Shown here in pieces: positions 37,699 through 50,200 of a stretch of 64,000 nt of DNA (the stretch's first letter is position 1; the number at the start of each line of letters is the position of its first letter). The notes below the pieces were generated by a model that had not been told where the DNA came from, searched no databases, and worked only from the letters and a program-made list of their open reading frames with translations. The translations under genes were made by a program, and so were the position numbers. The DNA comes from Halovivax cerinus. GTDB taxonomy: Archaea > Halobacteriota > Halobacteria > Halobacteriales > Natrialbaceae. The stretch is taken from contig NZ_CP101824.1 in the NCBI RefSeq assembly GCF_024498195.1, forward strand, positions 1,240,001-1,304,000. Reading direction: 5' to 3'.

Positions 37699-38805
37699 TC
37701 ACTCGACCGTTCGGTCGGCCCGTTCGAGCGTGATGGTCACGACGGTCCCACGTGGCGAGTTGTCGGCTATCTCTATCGATCCGCCGACGGTGTCGAGGAC
37801 GGTCGTGACGAAGTACAGTCCCGTTCCGGGGGCCGACGGTCCCGTCGCGTCGGCGGTCGGATCGACGATCGCCGTTTTCTGTGCGTCGGGGATGCCGACG
37901 CCGTCGTCGGCGATCTCGACGGAGACGGAGTCGTCCGACTCCGCGATCGTAACGTCGATGTGAATCGGGTCCCGCTCGGAGGTGGTCGCCGCGTTCGACA
38001 GGACGTGTTCGAACATGGCACCGAGCATCGGTGTTCCGGCGACCGTCGGGGCTGTCTCGGACGCGACGAGCCACTCCACGTCGAGCTCGACACCTTCTCT
38101 GTCCCGGAACCGGTCGATTTCGGGTTCGAGAACCGCTCTCAGGTCAGTCGGTTCGAGCTGGCTCGCGGGGTCACCAGAGATGACGTCCATCAGGTCCGCT
38201 ACTGTGTCCGTGAGCCGGAGGACGTGTCTGCTGGCGTCGAGGAGCGTGTCTACCGTCTCGTCATGGGTCGGATCGACCCGCGACTCGAGCTGGTCGGCCA
38301 GGCCGACGACGAGGCTGACGTCGTTTCTTACGTCCGTCCGGAGCAGTTCGTTGGCCACCGCGAGCCTGAGGCTTCGATCGCGAAGTTCCCGCTGGACGCG
38401 CCCGCGTTCGATGGCGTACCGAAGCGACCGACGGAGGAGCGGTGCCGTGATGTGTCCCTTGCGGAGGTAATCCTGGGCGCCGCACCGTATCGCGTCGACG
38501 CCCAGGTCGGTCTGGCCAGTGAGGACGACCACTGGCACCCCCGGGGCACGGTCGATCAACCGGTCGACGGTCTCGACGCCGTCGCTGTCGGGTAATCCGA
38601 GGTCCAGGAGGACGACGTCCGGCTCGACCGCGGCGATCGTCTCGATACCGGTGGCGAGCGAGTCCGCTCGTTCGACGGTGTCGACGTCGACGAGGGATTC
38701 ACCTCGGCCGGTGGTGTGCCGGTCGACGAGCAACCGCTCGACGAACCGGGCGTCGTCGATATCGTCTTCGACGAGCACCACCGTGACTCCTGTCGCCGAT
38801 CCCAT
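37699..38805 (-). CDS. Receiver-histidine-kinase hybrid lacking the usual phosphoacceptor His
   Basis: 368 residues. An N-terminal receiver domain (VTVVLVEDDIDDAR; phosphorylatable Asp68 in VVLLDLGLPDSDG; Lys116 in DYLRKG) is followed by a dimerisation region and a HATPase domain (N-box-like FEHVLSNAATTSE, DDGVGIPDAQ, GTGLYFVTTVLDTVGGSIEI). The site that in haloarchaeal kinases reads R-H-D-x-R-N-D is here RTDVRND, with Thr157 in place of His. The protein may therefore sense or bind ATP without autophosphorylation, or act with another kinase. The ATG at 38805 lies ~27 nt from CGTATAGAG. Confidence 0.82.
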   Translation of the reverse strand: MGSATGVTVVLVEDDIDDARFVERLLVDRHTTGRGESLVDVDTVERADSLATGIETIAAVEPDVVLLDLGLPDSDGVETVDRLIDRAPGVPVVVLTGQTDLGVDAIRCGAQDYLRKGHITAPLLRRSLRYAIERGRVQRELRDRSLRLAVANELLRTDVRNDVSLVVGLADQLESRVDPTHDETVDTLLDASRHVLRLTDTVADLMDVISGDPASQLEPTDLRAVLEPEIDRFRDREGVELDVEWLVASETAPTVAGTPMLGAMFEHVLSNAATTSERDPIHIDVTIAESDDSVSVEIADDGVGIPDAQKTAIVDPTADATGPSAPGTGLYFVTTVLDTVGGSIEIADNSPRGTVVTITLERADRTVE

Positions 38806-39174
38806 ATCGTCGAGTTGTGCGGGACGCCTCTATACGTTTCGACCGATGAGATACTCCACCTGTCCGTGAGGTCGCCAGTGTGCTCTCGATGACTGTCGGC
38901 CGGGCAGGTGTGGCTCGGTGGGCCGCTGTGTGGCTCCGTGTGCCCCTGAGTTCATCCGTTCCTTCATTGCCGACGCTTACCGATCGGTAACCCGCTTCTA
39001 CCCTCTGGGTTAGTGAACGTTTATACGACCGCTATTACGACACGGGTTCGTGCAACCGACCGACAGTTCCGAATGCGCAGCGTCGATCGAGGGTCGGATT
39101 CGGTCCGTCGCCATTCGGTCGCGAACCGGGCGCCGAGACCGAACCGCCGGCTGGGGTGTTCCGCCCGGGATAGG
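38806..39174. other. Intergenic region between divergent genes
   Basis: Divergent promoters: AACGTATAG (~38832) for the leftward kinase and GTTTATACG (~39018-39026) for the rightward gene. Otherwise GC-rich with short TGTGGCTC-type duplications (~38907-38937) and no supported gene. Confidence 0.5.
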
Positions 39175-40011
39175 ATGGTCGTGACGACCGTCGCGGTGGC
39201 GGCGTCTGGATCGGCTGTCGCCGTGAGCCTCGTCCCGCTGGGGTCGATCACCGGCGGGGAACCGGCCATCGTCGCCGTCCTCGTCGGCGTCTTCCTCGTC
39301 GGTCTCTTCGGGGCCTCCCTCGGCTACGGCCGGTACCAGCGGGGTCAGTTGATCGAGGCCACCGAGGACGTCGCGATCGGCGAGGCGACCCACGGACGTG
39401 TGGCGATCACGGGTACCGTCAGGCCGGCCGAGGAGGCGCTTTCCAACCCACTGACCGACGGGGAAAACGTTCACTACTCCTATCGCATTCGGGACCACGT
39501 CGAGAAACCGGACGACGAGATCACCGACTCCGAGGAGGACATCGCCGGCGGCGACACCGAGTGGGAGACGGTCTCTCAGAGCAGCGATTCGGTCCCGTTC
39601 TACGTCGATGACGGGACCGGGACAGCGCTGGTGGCGATCGACGAGGAGCCGACGTACTCCATCGGCGACGACAACACGACGCGCAGCGACGACGAGGACG
39701 GGGACGGCCTCGTCGGGCTCTCGAACGACGACGTTCCGCCGGACGTCATCACGCGCGTCCACCGGGAGACCGTGTTACCGGTGGGCGAGGACGTGTGCGT
39801 TCTCGGGCGCGTCGATGGCCCCGGGTCGGACGGGGAAGCAGACCTGGTCGTCGGCCGCGACGCGGAGGCCGGTCTCTTCGCAGTGACCGACGGGACGAAA
39901 GCCGACCTCTCGCGCTCGCTGTCGCTCTCCGGACCGCTGATCGTGCTCGGTGGCCTCGCCACGAGCGCCGTCGTGGCGGGCTTGCTCGTCTACGACTTCG
40001 TCCTCGCGTGA
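39175..40011 (+). CDS. Membrane protein with GIDE-like domain
   Basis: 278 residues. Two N-terminal transmembrane helices (TTVAVAASGSAVAVSLVPLG; AIVAVLVGVFLVGLFGASLGYG) and one C-terminal helix (SLSGPLIVLGGLATSAVVAGLLVYDFVLA) enclose a beta-rich domain. Its start, GRVAITGTVRPAEEALSNPLTDGENVHYSYRIRDHVE, resembles the GIDE domain of E3-ligase-related membrane proteins. No RING finger is present. The start is uncertain: the frame is open back to a GTG at 39013 and an ATG at 39073, but the added residues are Arg/Ser-rich; I chose 39175 where the membrane segment begins. Confidence 0.68.
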   Translation: MVVTTVAVAASGSAVAVSLVPLGSITGGEPAIVAVLVGVFLVGLFGASLGYGRYQRGQLIEATEDVAIGEATHGRVAITGTVRPAEEALSNPLTDGENVHYSYRIRDHVEKPDDEITDSEEDIAGGDTEWETVSQSSDSVPFYVDDGTGTALVAIDEEPTYSIGDDNTTRSDDEDGDGLVGLSNDDVPPDVITRVHRETVLPVGEDVCVLGRVDGPGSDGEADLVVGRDAEAGLFAVTDGTKADLSRSLSLSGPLIVLGGLATSAVVAGLLVYDFVLA

Positions 40012-40126
40012 CGAGTTCTGGGATTCCGACCTGCCGTCTTCGAGGTATCGGCGCGATCGGGCGGCAGCGGCAAACCCCTCCGAATAAAAGCATAACCGAT
40101 ATTGTACGTCGGTCGAACGTGACTGT

Positions 40127-40948
40127 GTGACCCGACTGGACGCGACCGTCCCGCGTGATCGGCGGCCGGGACTCGAAGCACTGTCGCTCCTCTCGAAGAA
40201 GTGGCACCCGATCGTGCTCGTCGTTCTCGCCGCCGATGGTCCGTGTGGATTCAGCGAACTCGGCGACCGCATTCCGGACGTCTCGGGAAAGGTTCTCACC
40301 GACGCCCTCGACTCACTCCGGGAGGCCGGCCTCGTCGAGCGTCGGGAGGTCAGCGAGTCACCGCTCCGGGTCGAGTACGACCTCACGGAGGCGGGACGGG
40401 ACATGGGTCAGGTGTTCGACGCAGCGTCCGACTGGGCGGAGCGTCATCTAGAGGGCACGGACCCGCGGGTGCTCCTCGCCGACGCCGACCACCGACTGAC
40501 TGACCTGTACGGGGGCTGGCTGGACGACCGGTACGCGGTCGTCCGGTGTCACGGCGCGGGCGCGTTCGCAGAGCGCGTCGACGAGGGCGTCGACGTCGTG
40601 ATCCTCGACGCGGCCCTGCCCGGCATCGAGGTCGACGCTGCCGTCTCGGGGCTCCCCGAGTCGTGTCGATCCGTCCTCCTGGTCGGGGATCGGCCGCCGG
40701 TCGAGTTGCTCGACGTTCCCTGTGACGACATCCTCCGGAAGCCTGTCGTCCGGGACGCGTTACTCGGAGCCGTCGAGTCGCAGCTATCGAACCGGGACGC
40801 GTCGGACCGCCAGCGCACCGTCTCCGCCCTCAGGGCCAGGATCACGTCGTTCGAATCCGTGTACCCGCGCGATCGGCTCGACGCGACCGACGTCTATCGC
40901 CGGTGCCGCGAAACGCTGGACGACCTGGCGGACGAGCGCGAGGAGTGA
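40127..40948 (+). CDS. HxlR-type HTH fused to receiver and HalX domains
   Basis: 273 residues. Residues 15-105 form an HxlR winged helix (LEALSLLSKKWHPIVLVVLAADGPCGFSELGDRIPDVSGKVLTDALDSLREAGLVERR). Residues ~112-220 form a receiver (VLLADADHRL, phosphoacceptor Asp in VVILDAALPGIEV, Lys in DDILRKPVV). The C-terminal ~45 residues (RQRTVSALRARITSFESVYPRDRLDATDVYRRCRETLDDLADE) match HalX. Receiver-HalX proteins are common haloarchaeal response regulators; an HxlR DNA-binding domain in front is an uncommon arrangement and gives the output domain HalX alone lacks. GTG start, ~33 nt after ATAAAAGCATAA. Confidence 0.85.
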   Translation: MTRLDATVPRDRRPGLEALSLLSKKWHPIVLVVLAADGPCGFSELGDRIPDVSGKVLTDALDSLREAGLVERREVSESPLRVEYDLTEAGRDMGQVFDAASDWAERHLEGTDPRVLLADADHRLTDLYGGWLDDRYAVVRCHGAGAFAERVDEGVDVVILDAALPGIEVDAAVSGLPESCRSVLLVGDRPPVELLDVPCDDILRKPVVRDALLGAVESQLSNRDASDRQRTVSALRARITSFESVYPRDRLDATDVYRRCRETLDDLADEREE

Positions 40949-41299
40949 TGTGCCGGCTCGACCGTGGCGCCGTTCCGTCTCACTATTTGTCCGGACGGTA
41001 GCGGTCCATCGGTCCGCAGTCCGAGTGCCGGTAGCGGTTCGGCGGGGGACGTCGACTCTCACACTTTCTCGGCCACACTGACACACGTTCGCGCGGTGTC
41101 GAAGTCGGACCACTCCCCCATCGGGATATCGTAGCCACGCCTGACGGAATCTTCGTCGCTCGTTCGGACGGCTACGGGAGGTAAACCGGTTCGGGCAGGG
41201 CGGTTGGGCACGCTCGCTTCCCCCTTACCTGGCGGTAACTCGGCGACTTACATATAATTCAGATAACAGTTATACCCGGTCCACCACAATCGCGTTCAA
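40949..41299. other. Intergenic region upstream of the giant surface-protein gene
   Basis: No gene is supported in this 351-bp stretch. The last 60 bp are AT-rich: CATATAATTC (41251-41260) and TTATACC (41270-41276). The latter is ~27 nt before the ATG at 41300, predicting a leaderless transcript. Confidence 0.55.
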
Positions 41300-44200
41300 A
41301 TGTCAGGTGGAGTGAGATCCGGCCCGGTTTCGGTCCCGTCTCCCGGGATCGTTCGTGGTACGTTCCAATCGTGGACAGGGGAAACAGACATCGATACCGC
41401 TCGCCCCGTGGTCCGGCGGCGTGCGTGGACGGTTCTGTACGTGTGTCTGACCGTACTGCTCGTCGGAGGTGTCCTCGCTGGAACGGCCGCTGCAGTCGGT
41501 GGAGCGCACGCGGTCGGTGACGTAGAACGCGTGGTACCGGGTGGGTACGACGTGACGGGCGATTCGGAGACGGCTACCACCGGCCCGACGCCGATCGTCT
41601 CGTGTACCGAGATCACCGATTCAGGTTCCTACGTGCTGGAGGCGAATCTCTCGCCGACGACACAGGATCAGCTCGCGCTCGACCCGGAGGAGTACCAGCG
41701 AAACGGCTGTGTCGTCGTAAACGCGAGCAGCGTCTCCATCGATGGACAGGGGTATTCGATCAACGCCACCGGTGTCACCGAAAACGGCGAACGCCACAGT
41801 GGGATCCACGTCGAGAACCTCTCTCCCAGTGCCAGCGAGGACCCGGAATCCGAAATCTCGGCGTCCATCTCGAACGTGTCGGCGACGGGTGGCTGGTACT
41901 ACGGCATCTCGGTGCACAACGCGTCGATCTCCGTGCGAAACAACACGATCACCGGCGAGCACGACGATGCCGAGCGGGGCATTCAACTCGACTACTCGCC
42001 CGGCGCCACCGTCGTCGGCAATACGATCGACGAGCAGGCCTACGGGGTGAGACTTGGCGAGTTCTCTACCGAGGCGGCCGTGCGAGATAATTCCATTTCG
42101 AACGCGAGCTGGGCGGGGATCGGGGTGGAGGGCGACGACGCGGATCTCGAGGATAACCTGATCAGGTTTTCCTCCCCTGGGGTACTGCTCGACGGTGCCA
42201 ACGGGACCCGCATCGACGGAAATACCCTCGACGGCGGGACGGGAATCGAGACGTACGACAACTCGGACGACCCGGTGATCACGAACAACACCATCGTCGC
42301 CGACGGGACCGGTGCGGCAATATCCCTTGGAGAGGGGAGCGCGGGCGTAACCGAAGGCGGCTCTGCCAACGCGGTCGTTCGAAACAACTCCATCGACGGG
42401 ACGACGTCGGGCATCGAACTCATGCGCCAGTCGGTGTCGGCAACCATCGTCGACAACGCGATCGAGAACGTCACCAACTACGGCATAAATGTCGTTGGCG
42501 ACTCGACCGGCGCGTTCGTCGAGCGCAACTTGGTTCGCCGCTCCGGGGACGGGATCAGGCTGACGAGCGACGACGCGACGGTGCGACACAACGAGTTCGT
42601 CGACAGTATCGAGCACCAGCCAGGCGGAAACGGATACGCCGTTCGCATCGGAGGAAGTAGCGGTTCCAGCGGTTCGATAATCGCCCAGAACAATCTCTCG
42701 GGCGGCTCCGCCGGCGGGCTCAACGTGAATGCACCGGCCGCAAACACCGTCTTCGCGAACAACTCGATTCACAACACGACGGCGGGCGTCCACGTCGAGG
42801 ACGCCCAGGAACCGATCGGGATCACGATCAGGGACAACGCGATCACGTACAACACCGTCGGGGTCGAACTCGACACTGGGTATGGTGCAGAACCCGATGT
42901 GAATCCGCGCTTCGTGGGGAACACGATCGCCCACAACGACGAACGGGGGATCTCGGACTACATCTCCGACGGTGCACGCTACGAGGACAACCTCGTCGCG
43001 AACAACGGTGAGGAAGGGCTGTACCTCCGGAGCGGGGTGAGCAACGCGACGGTCCGGGCCAACACGTTCCGGAACAACGGCGAGGAATCCTACGGCGGCG
43101 GGGCCGGCCTCGTCATCGGCGACGACGGCGGCATCGCCGTGACGAACGCCACCGTCGCCGACAACGTGGTCACGAACAACTCTGAAACGGGCATTCACGT
43201 CCTCTCGAGCGACGGCGTCGCCCTCGAGAACAACTCGGTCACAGAACACACCGTCTCACTCCGTCTCGAGGGAGCCACCAACGCGAGTCTTCACGAGAAC
43301 ACGCTCGGGACGGGTCTCGACATCACGGGCGCGTCCGTCTCTCACTACGCGCTCGACGCGTCGGGCAACGCGCTCGCCGACGGATCGCCGATCGCCTACC
43401 TCGACGGAACCGGCGACCTGACCGTTCCCCAGGGGGCCGGGCAGGTCGTCGCCGCCGTCCCCAACGGATCGGTCGTGGAGGTCGGGACGCTGGCGTCCGG
43501 GAGCGTTCCGTTCGGGCTCCTGGTTCCGGCGGGGGAGGGCGTGACGGTCGAAGCGGGCACCATCACCGGTGACGCCACCGACGGCATTCGTCTGACTAGA
43601 CCCGAAAACGCGACGGTCCGAAACGTCACCGTCGACGCGACGCGACGGGGCGTCGTCGTCACGAACGCCCCGGGGGCGGTACTCGACAACGTCACCGTGA
43701 CCGACGTCGACGGCCCCGACTCGTTCAACGACGGCCTCGGCATCTCCGCCAGGGAGGCGGCCGGATTCACGGTGACGGACACTCGAATCAGCGGGGCCAC
43801 CACGACGGCGATCGAACTCCAGGACGCGACTGGGGCGGTGATCGAGCACACGACCGTCGAGACGGCCGCCGACGGGATCGACGTCCAGCGGGCCGACCAG
43901 ATCGCCATCGCGAACACCGACGTCTCCGATACGGCGGGGACCGGGATCGACCTGTCCGATTCCGAGGCGGCCACCGTCACCGACAACGTCGTCACCAACG
44001 CGGCGCCGTCGGACGAAACCGACGCTGGGATCGAGATAACCGGGTCGGAGAACGTCTCCGTCGACGGGAACGACGTCTCCGGGAGTCACACAGGCATCGA
44101 CGTCTCCGACTCCACTGGGGCGTCGGTCACGTCGAACGCGCTCTCGACCAACGACGTCAGTCTCACCGCGTCCGCGGTCTCGCTCGTCGCCGACAATACG

Positions 44201-47200
44201 ATCACCGACAGCGGCGAGACTGGCGTTCAGGTTACTTACAGCGACGGGACGACGATTCGTGAGAATACGATCCGCCGAAACGGCGTCGATACTGCCGACG
44301 GGGCCGGCGTGTTCCTCGACGATGTCGACGGCGTAACCGTCGTGGCCAACGACTTCGAGGAAAACGAGGTCGGAGTGTACGGCGACTTTGCGAGTGGCAG
44401 TTCGATACGGGACAACGCGTTCACCGATAACGCGGAGTACGGCGTCCACCTCGAATACGACTACGGCGTCGAGATCGAGAACAACACGTTCACCGGTCAC
44501 ACCGGAAGCTACGGGACGCCCGGGGGGATCCGAGCCGAAGTCAGCGCCGACGCTCGGATCGCCGAGAACGCCTTCAGCGGGAACGACGACGGAGTCGAGT
44601 TGGCGGGAGCGGGAACCAGCGGCGATCTGGTCGGCGTTTCCGTGACGGTCGAGCGCAACGAGTTCACCTCGAACGGCAACGGCGTGACGATCTACGACGA
44701 AGCCGACCAGTTGACGATCCTGGAGAACTCCTTCGAGTCCCAGAGCGACTACGGCGTCGAGTACGGCGTCTCCAGCCCCCAGCACTATCCGGACGCGCGG
44801 GAGAACTGGTGGGGCAACGAGACCGGGCCGTCGAGCTGGTCGGACGGCGTCTCCGACCCGGAAACGAACGTGACGGCCGACGGTGACGGTGACCGTGTCA
44901 CCGCTGGTGTCCGGTTCGACCCGTGGCTCGAAACCTACCCGCCCGTCGAGGAACCCACCGAGATAACCACACTCGCGGGGTTACAGACGATGGCCGACGA
45001 CCCGACGGGCGACTACGTCCTCGGGAGCGACATCGACGCGAGCGGGACTGACACCTGGAACAACGGAGCAGGCTTTGCCCCGGTCGGTGATTCGTCCACG
45101 CCGTTCACCGGGACCTTCGACGGACAGGGTCACACCATATCGGGGCTGTACGTCGACAGGGGTGACGCGGCGTCCGCGGGCCTCTTCGGGGTCGTCAGCG
45201 AGGCGACGATCGTGGACGTCGAGCTCGCGAACGCAGACGTCAACGCGACCGGCGACTTCGGCGGCGGCGTCGGCGCACTCGTCGGAGGAGACCAGTACGG
45301 CTCGACGATCTCCGGCGTCACTGCTTCGGGGACCGTCTCAGGCGTGACGAACGTCGGCGGGATCGCCGGCTCGACCGGTACCGCCTCGACGCTCGAGGAC
45401 GCGCGCTCGTCGGTCTCGGTGACGGCGGACCCCGATTCGGGAACGTCGGCGGGCGGTCTCGTGGGCTCGTTCGACGGGGAACTCCTCGATTCGTCGGCCA
45501 GCGGCGAGGTCTCCGGCGCTGGGGACGTCGGTGGCCTCGTCGGCACGCTCGACGGTGAGATCGTCGGTTCGTCCGCGAGCGGCACGGTAACCGGCGATAG
45601 CCCGGTCGGCGGCCTCGTCGGGGTGGCCTACGACGACGGGACCATCTCCGAATCTCGAGCGTCCGGTGACGTCGAGGGGGAGAACACCCTCGGTGGATTA
45701 CTGGGCGTAAACCGCGGGAGCGTGGTAGATTCGTACGCGACCGGCACCGTGACGATGACGTCGGCGTACGACCTGGCTGCCGGCGGTCTCGTCGGGGCCG
45801 TACAGAGCGACGGGACCGTCAATCGGTCCTACGCGACCGGCGACGTCTCCGGGGACGACGACATCGGGGGGCTCGTCGGGCGGATCGGTGATTCCGGGGC
45901 GATCGATCGGTCCTACGCGACCGGCGCCGTCTCCGGAAATGGGGGGCTCGGTGGACTCGTCGGGGCGATCACCTCGGCGGACGGTACCCTCACGAACGCC
46001 TACTGGGACACGGCCTCGACGAACATGACCGGTGCGGTCGGCGACGAGTCGGGCACCGTCGAGAACGTCACCGGCCTCACGACCGCGGAGATGCAGGGAA
46101 CGGTCGCCGCCTCGAACATGCCGGCGCTCGACTTCGAGTCGACCTGGACCACCCGGTCGAACGACTACCCGACGCTGGTCGCGACGAAACCAGCGGGAAC
46201 GGTTACCGGCGTCGTTACAGATGCCGACACCGGCGCGCCGATCGAATCCGCGTCGATCGCTCTCTCGACGGCGAGTCAGCCGGAGGTTGCGACGGCCGAG
46301 ACCGGCACCGATGGTGCCTACGCCGTCGCCGTCCCGGCCGGCACGTACGTCCTCTCTGCGGAGTCCGCGGGCTACGAAACGCACGTCTCCGGGGAGTTCA
46401 CCGTCGGCTCGAACGAAACGATCACCCGGAATGTCTCGCTCGTTCCCGACCCCGCACTTTCGATCGCGACCGTCGACGCGAACGGGTCGGTCTACGCGGG
46501 CGATTCCGTCGTCGTCGAGGCGACGATCGAGAACCCGGACCCCGTCGCCGGGACGGCTGCGGTGTCCCTCAACGCATCCGACGGGACGGTCCTCGACAGC
46601 ACGAGCGTCGACGTCGCGTCGTCGAGTCAGGAGACGGTATTGCTCTCCTGGACGACGACCGAAAGCGACGTGGGGGACCACGACCTGACCGTGGCGCTCG
46701 GTGCAGAGACCCAGACGGTCACGGTGAGCGTCGAGGAGCGCATCGCCGACCTCTTCGGCGGGGTGTTCGACGCGAACACCACCGATCCGATCGCGGGCGC
46801 GACGGTCTCGGTCGCAGACCCCGAGACCGGCGTGGAGGCGGCGTCGACGACCACGAACGAGAGCGGTATGTTCTCCGTCGGTGTCGAACCCGGCACGTAC
46901 GACGTGACGGCGGACGCCGACGGGTACGAGCCGTCGACCGACTCGGGAGTCGAGGTGTCCCTTCCCGACACCGAACTCGGGATCGGACTGACCGAGACGC
47001 CGCCGCAGCCGGCGACGTTCGCCGTCTCGATCGACGACGCGCCGACGTCCGTGATGGCCACCGAGACGGTTCCCGTGAACGCGACGGTCGAGAACGTCGG
47101 GGACGAGACCGGAAGCCAGGACGTCCGCCTGCGCGACGCCGGCGGAACCACCCTCGACGGCGAGTCCGTCCAGCTCGCACCTGGCGAATCGACGACCGTG

Positions 47201-50200
47201 GCGCTCAGTTGGGAGACCGACACCGACGACGTCGGCACCCACGACCTCGCTGTCGAGAGCGAAGACGAGACCGCGACGGTCTCTGTCGAGGTGACCGAAC
47301 CCGAGGGGTTCGTCGTCGAAGCCGCCGAGACGGAGACCGAGGCCACCGCTGGCGACACCGTGGACGTCCCGGTCGACGTGACGAACGTCGGGATCGAACC
47401 GGACGGGATCTACCTCGCACTGTTCGACGGCGACGGCAGCGAAGCGTATTCGCAGGCGATCGTCACGGACATCCAACCGGGCGAGACCGAGCGCGTCACG
47501 ATCCCCTGGGGAACCCTCCAGTCGGAGACGGGAACCCACGAACTCGAGATCGGCGACCTGAACGGCGATCGCTCGCTCGCGACGACGAACGTCACCCTCG
47601 TGGCGCCGGACCTCACCGTCGACCGCTATCCGAGCGAACCCGAAGTCGGTCAACCGATGATGCTCCAGGTCTGGAACGCCCAGGACCCGGTCTGGGACTT
47701 CGACGACGGGACGACGTCGACCGGCGTCAAGGTCACGCACACGTTCGACGACCCGGGCGAGTACGACGTCACCGTCACCGACGAGGCGACCGGCGACGCC
47801 ACCGAGACGTTCACCGTCGACGTCTCGCCCTCGTCGCTGACGATCGAGTCGATCACGCGCGAAGACGGCGCGACGCCCCTCGTCGGCTACGGGTGGAACG
47901 AAACGTTCGAGGTCGACGCCGACGGGGACCGCCCGATCGAAACGACGACGATCTCGCTCGCCGGGGAGACGGTCACGCGAGAAGGCGCGTATCCGCACGG
48001 AACCTTCGACCTCGGCGAGCTCGAGGAGGATGCCGTGCTCCATGTCACCGTCACCGACGCCGTCGGGCGGACCGAGACGGCGACGGTCGCCGTCCCGGTG
48101 ACCGAGATTCCCGACTGGATGCGTCCGCTCTTAGAAGACGGCGACGTCACCGTCGACCATCACAACGGACAGATCGTCGCCGTCGACGACGCCGGCTTCG
48201 ACCTCGTCGACGGGTTCGACGTCGACGACCTGCCGCTCGGCGAGAACAGCGTCACGTTCGACACCGACTCCCGCTTCGGCGTCCGGTACGACGCCAGGAA
48301 CGTCGGCGCAGACGTCTTCGGATCCGGGGCGATCGAGGCCGCCCTCTTCGAACTCGGGTTCGACGCCGACGTCGCCGTCACGGGCGTCGTCGACTCCGAG
48401 ATGACCTACCAGAGCGCGACGGCGTCGGGCCACCTGGCCGTCACCGGCATCCCGGGTCCGCAGTACGCCGTGGACGCGCCGGCGGTCGGCGAGGTCGGCG
48501 TCGTCACGACGATCAACCCCGAACTCGCGTTCGAGGGTCACTTCGACGAGGAGTACGCCTTCGAGAACGGGACCTTCCAGCCCGCCGTCGGGGTGACCGC
48601 CAACGCGACGGTCGCAGTCAGCGAGTGTGGCGTCCTCGTCACAGCGACCGGTGAGATCGTCGCCGTCTTCGACGTCGGGACGGGCGACCCCAACCTCGGC
48701 GGCGAGGCCTCGATCGAAGGTGGTGGCGGCGTCTACTGTGGCTCCTGGGAGTGGATCTACACGGCCGGTCCGTTCACTCAGGAGATCGGTGACGGGCCCC
48801 GACTCCCGTCGCAGACGCTCTCGGCTGACGCGTCCGCGGTGACGTTCCAGCCGCGCGACGCGCACGGGCACAACCCGTCGGTCGCGATCCCGACGGTCGA
48901 CGAGACGGGCGGTGAGCACGTCGCCTTCGACGGGACGGCCGCCGCCTCGACCGTCACGACCCCCGAGCACGTCGACCGACTGACGAACACGACCACAGAA
49001 GCCACCCAGCCGGCGATCACGCGGATCGGCGAGGAGTACCGCGTCGTCTGGAGCGACCGCGACGCGAACAAGACCGCCGGCGAGGGCCGCGACCTCCTCA
49101 CGCGCACCTACGATCCGTCGTCGGGCGACTGGTCCGCGGTCGAGACGATAACCGACGACGCGACGCCGGACGAGTCGCCAGTGCTCGCCTCGAACGGTCA
49201 GGAGACGATCGCCGTCTGGGCGACGACGAACGAGACGATCGACGTCGAGTCAGTCTCCGGTCCAGGAGACGTCCTCCCGCGGTACGAGATCGCCTACGCG
49301 ATCCACGACGGCACCGACTGGAGTGACCCGACGGTCCTGACGAACACGTCGGACCGCCAGTTCGGCCCCCGGGTCGCGCCCGTCGACGGCGGCTGGGCGA
49401 TCGCCTGGGGCGCTGACGAGTCACTCGACGGGACGAACGCGTCGGTCGGCTACGCGGTCGTCGACGCCGGATCGACCGTCGTCGATCCGACCTGGGTCGA
49501 CGACGCGACGCACGCGGCTCTCGGCCCCGACGGCGACGCGGCGTCGATCGCGTACGCCAGCGTGGCGGGCGATCGGATCGACGAGGTCGTCACTGGCAAA
49601 CTCGACGCAGCTGGCCTCGCAGAGCGCGAGCGCTTCGACGCTGGGAACGTGACGGATCTCACGACCGCAGGTGACCGGACGGTCTGGGTCGAGGGGACCG
49701 CTGCCCGACCGACCCTCCTCGAGGCGACCCTCGACGGAAGCGGCGGATCGACCGCCGTCTCGGAACTGACGCTCCACGAGGACGTCGCGAGCGTCTCCGA
49801 ACTCTCCCTCGAAACGAACGGGACCGACGCCCTGCTCGCCTACCGGACGAGGACGAGCGGTGCCGCGGGGCACGACCTCGCCTACCGGCTCGACCGCGGC
49901 GACGGCTGGATCCGCGACCACGTCTACGCGGACCTGCCAGGAGAGAACCTGACGCCCTGGTACGCGGACGTCACCCTGGGCGCCGACGGCGAGTCGTTCA
50001 CCTCGACGTTCGCCGCCCGTGAGCTCCCGACCGAGAACGTCACGGACACCGTCGACGACGTCTTCGTCGCCGAACACGCCTTCCGACCGACGTACGCGCT
50101 CGACGCGTCGGCGGAATCGGGCGCCGTGGGCGACTCGACGACCGTCGCGTACGAGGTAGCGAACGTCGGTGACGTCGCCGGCGACGGCGCGACTGTGACG

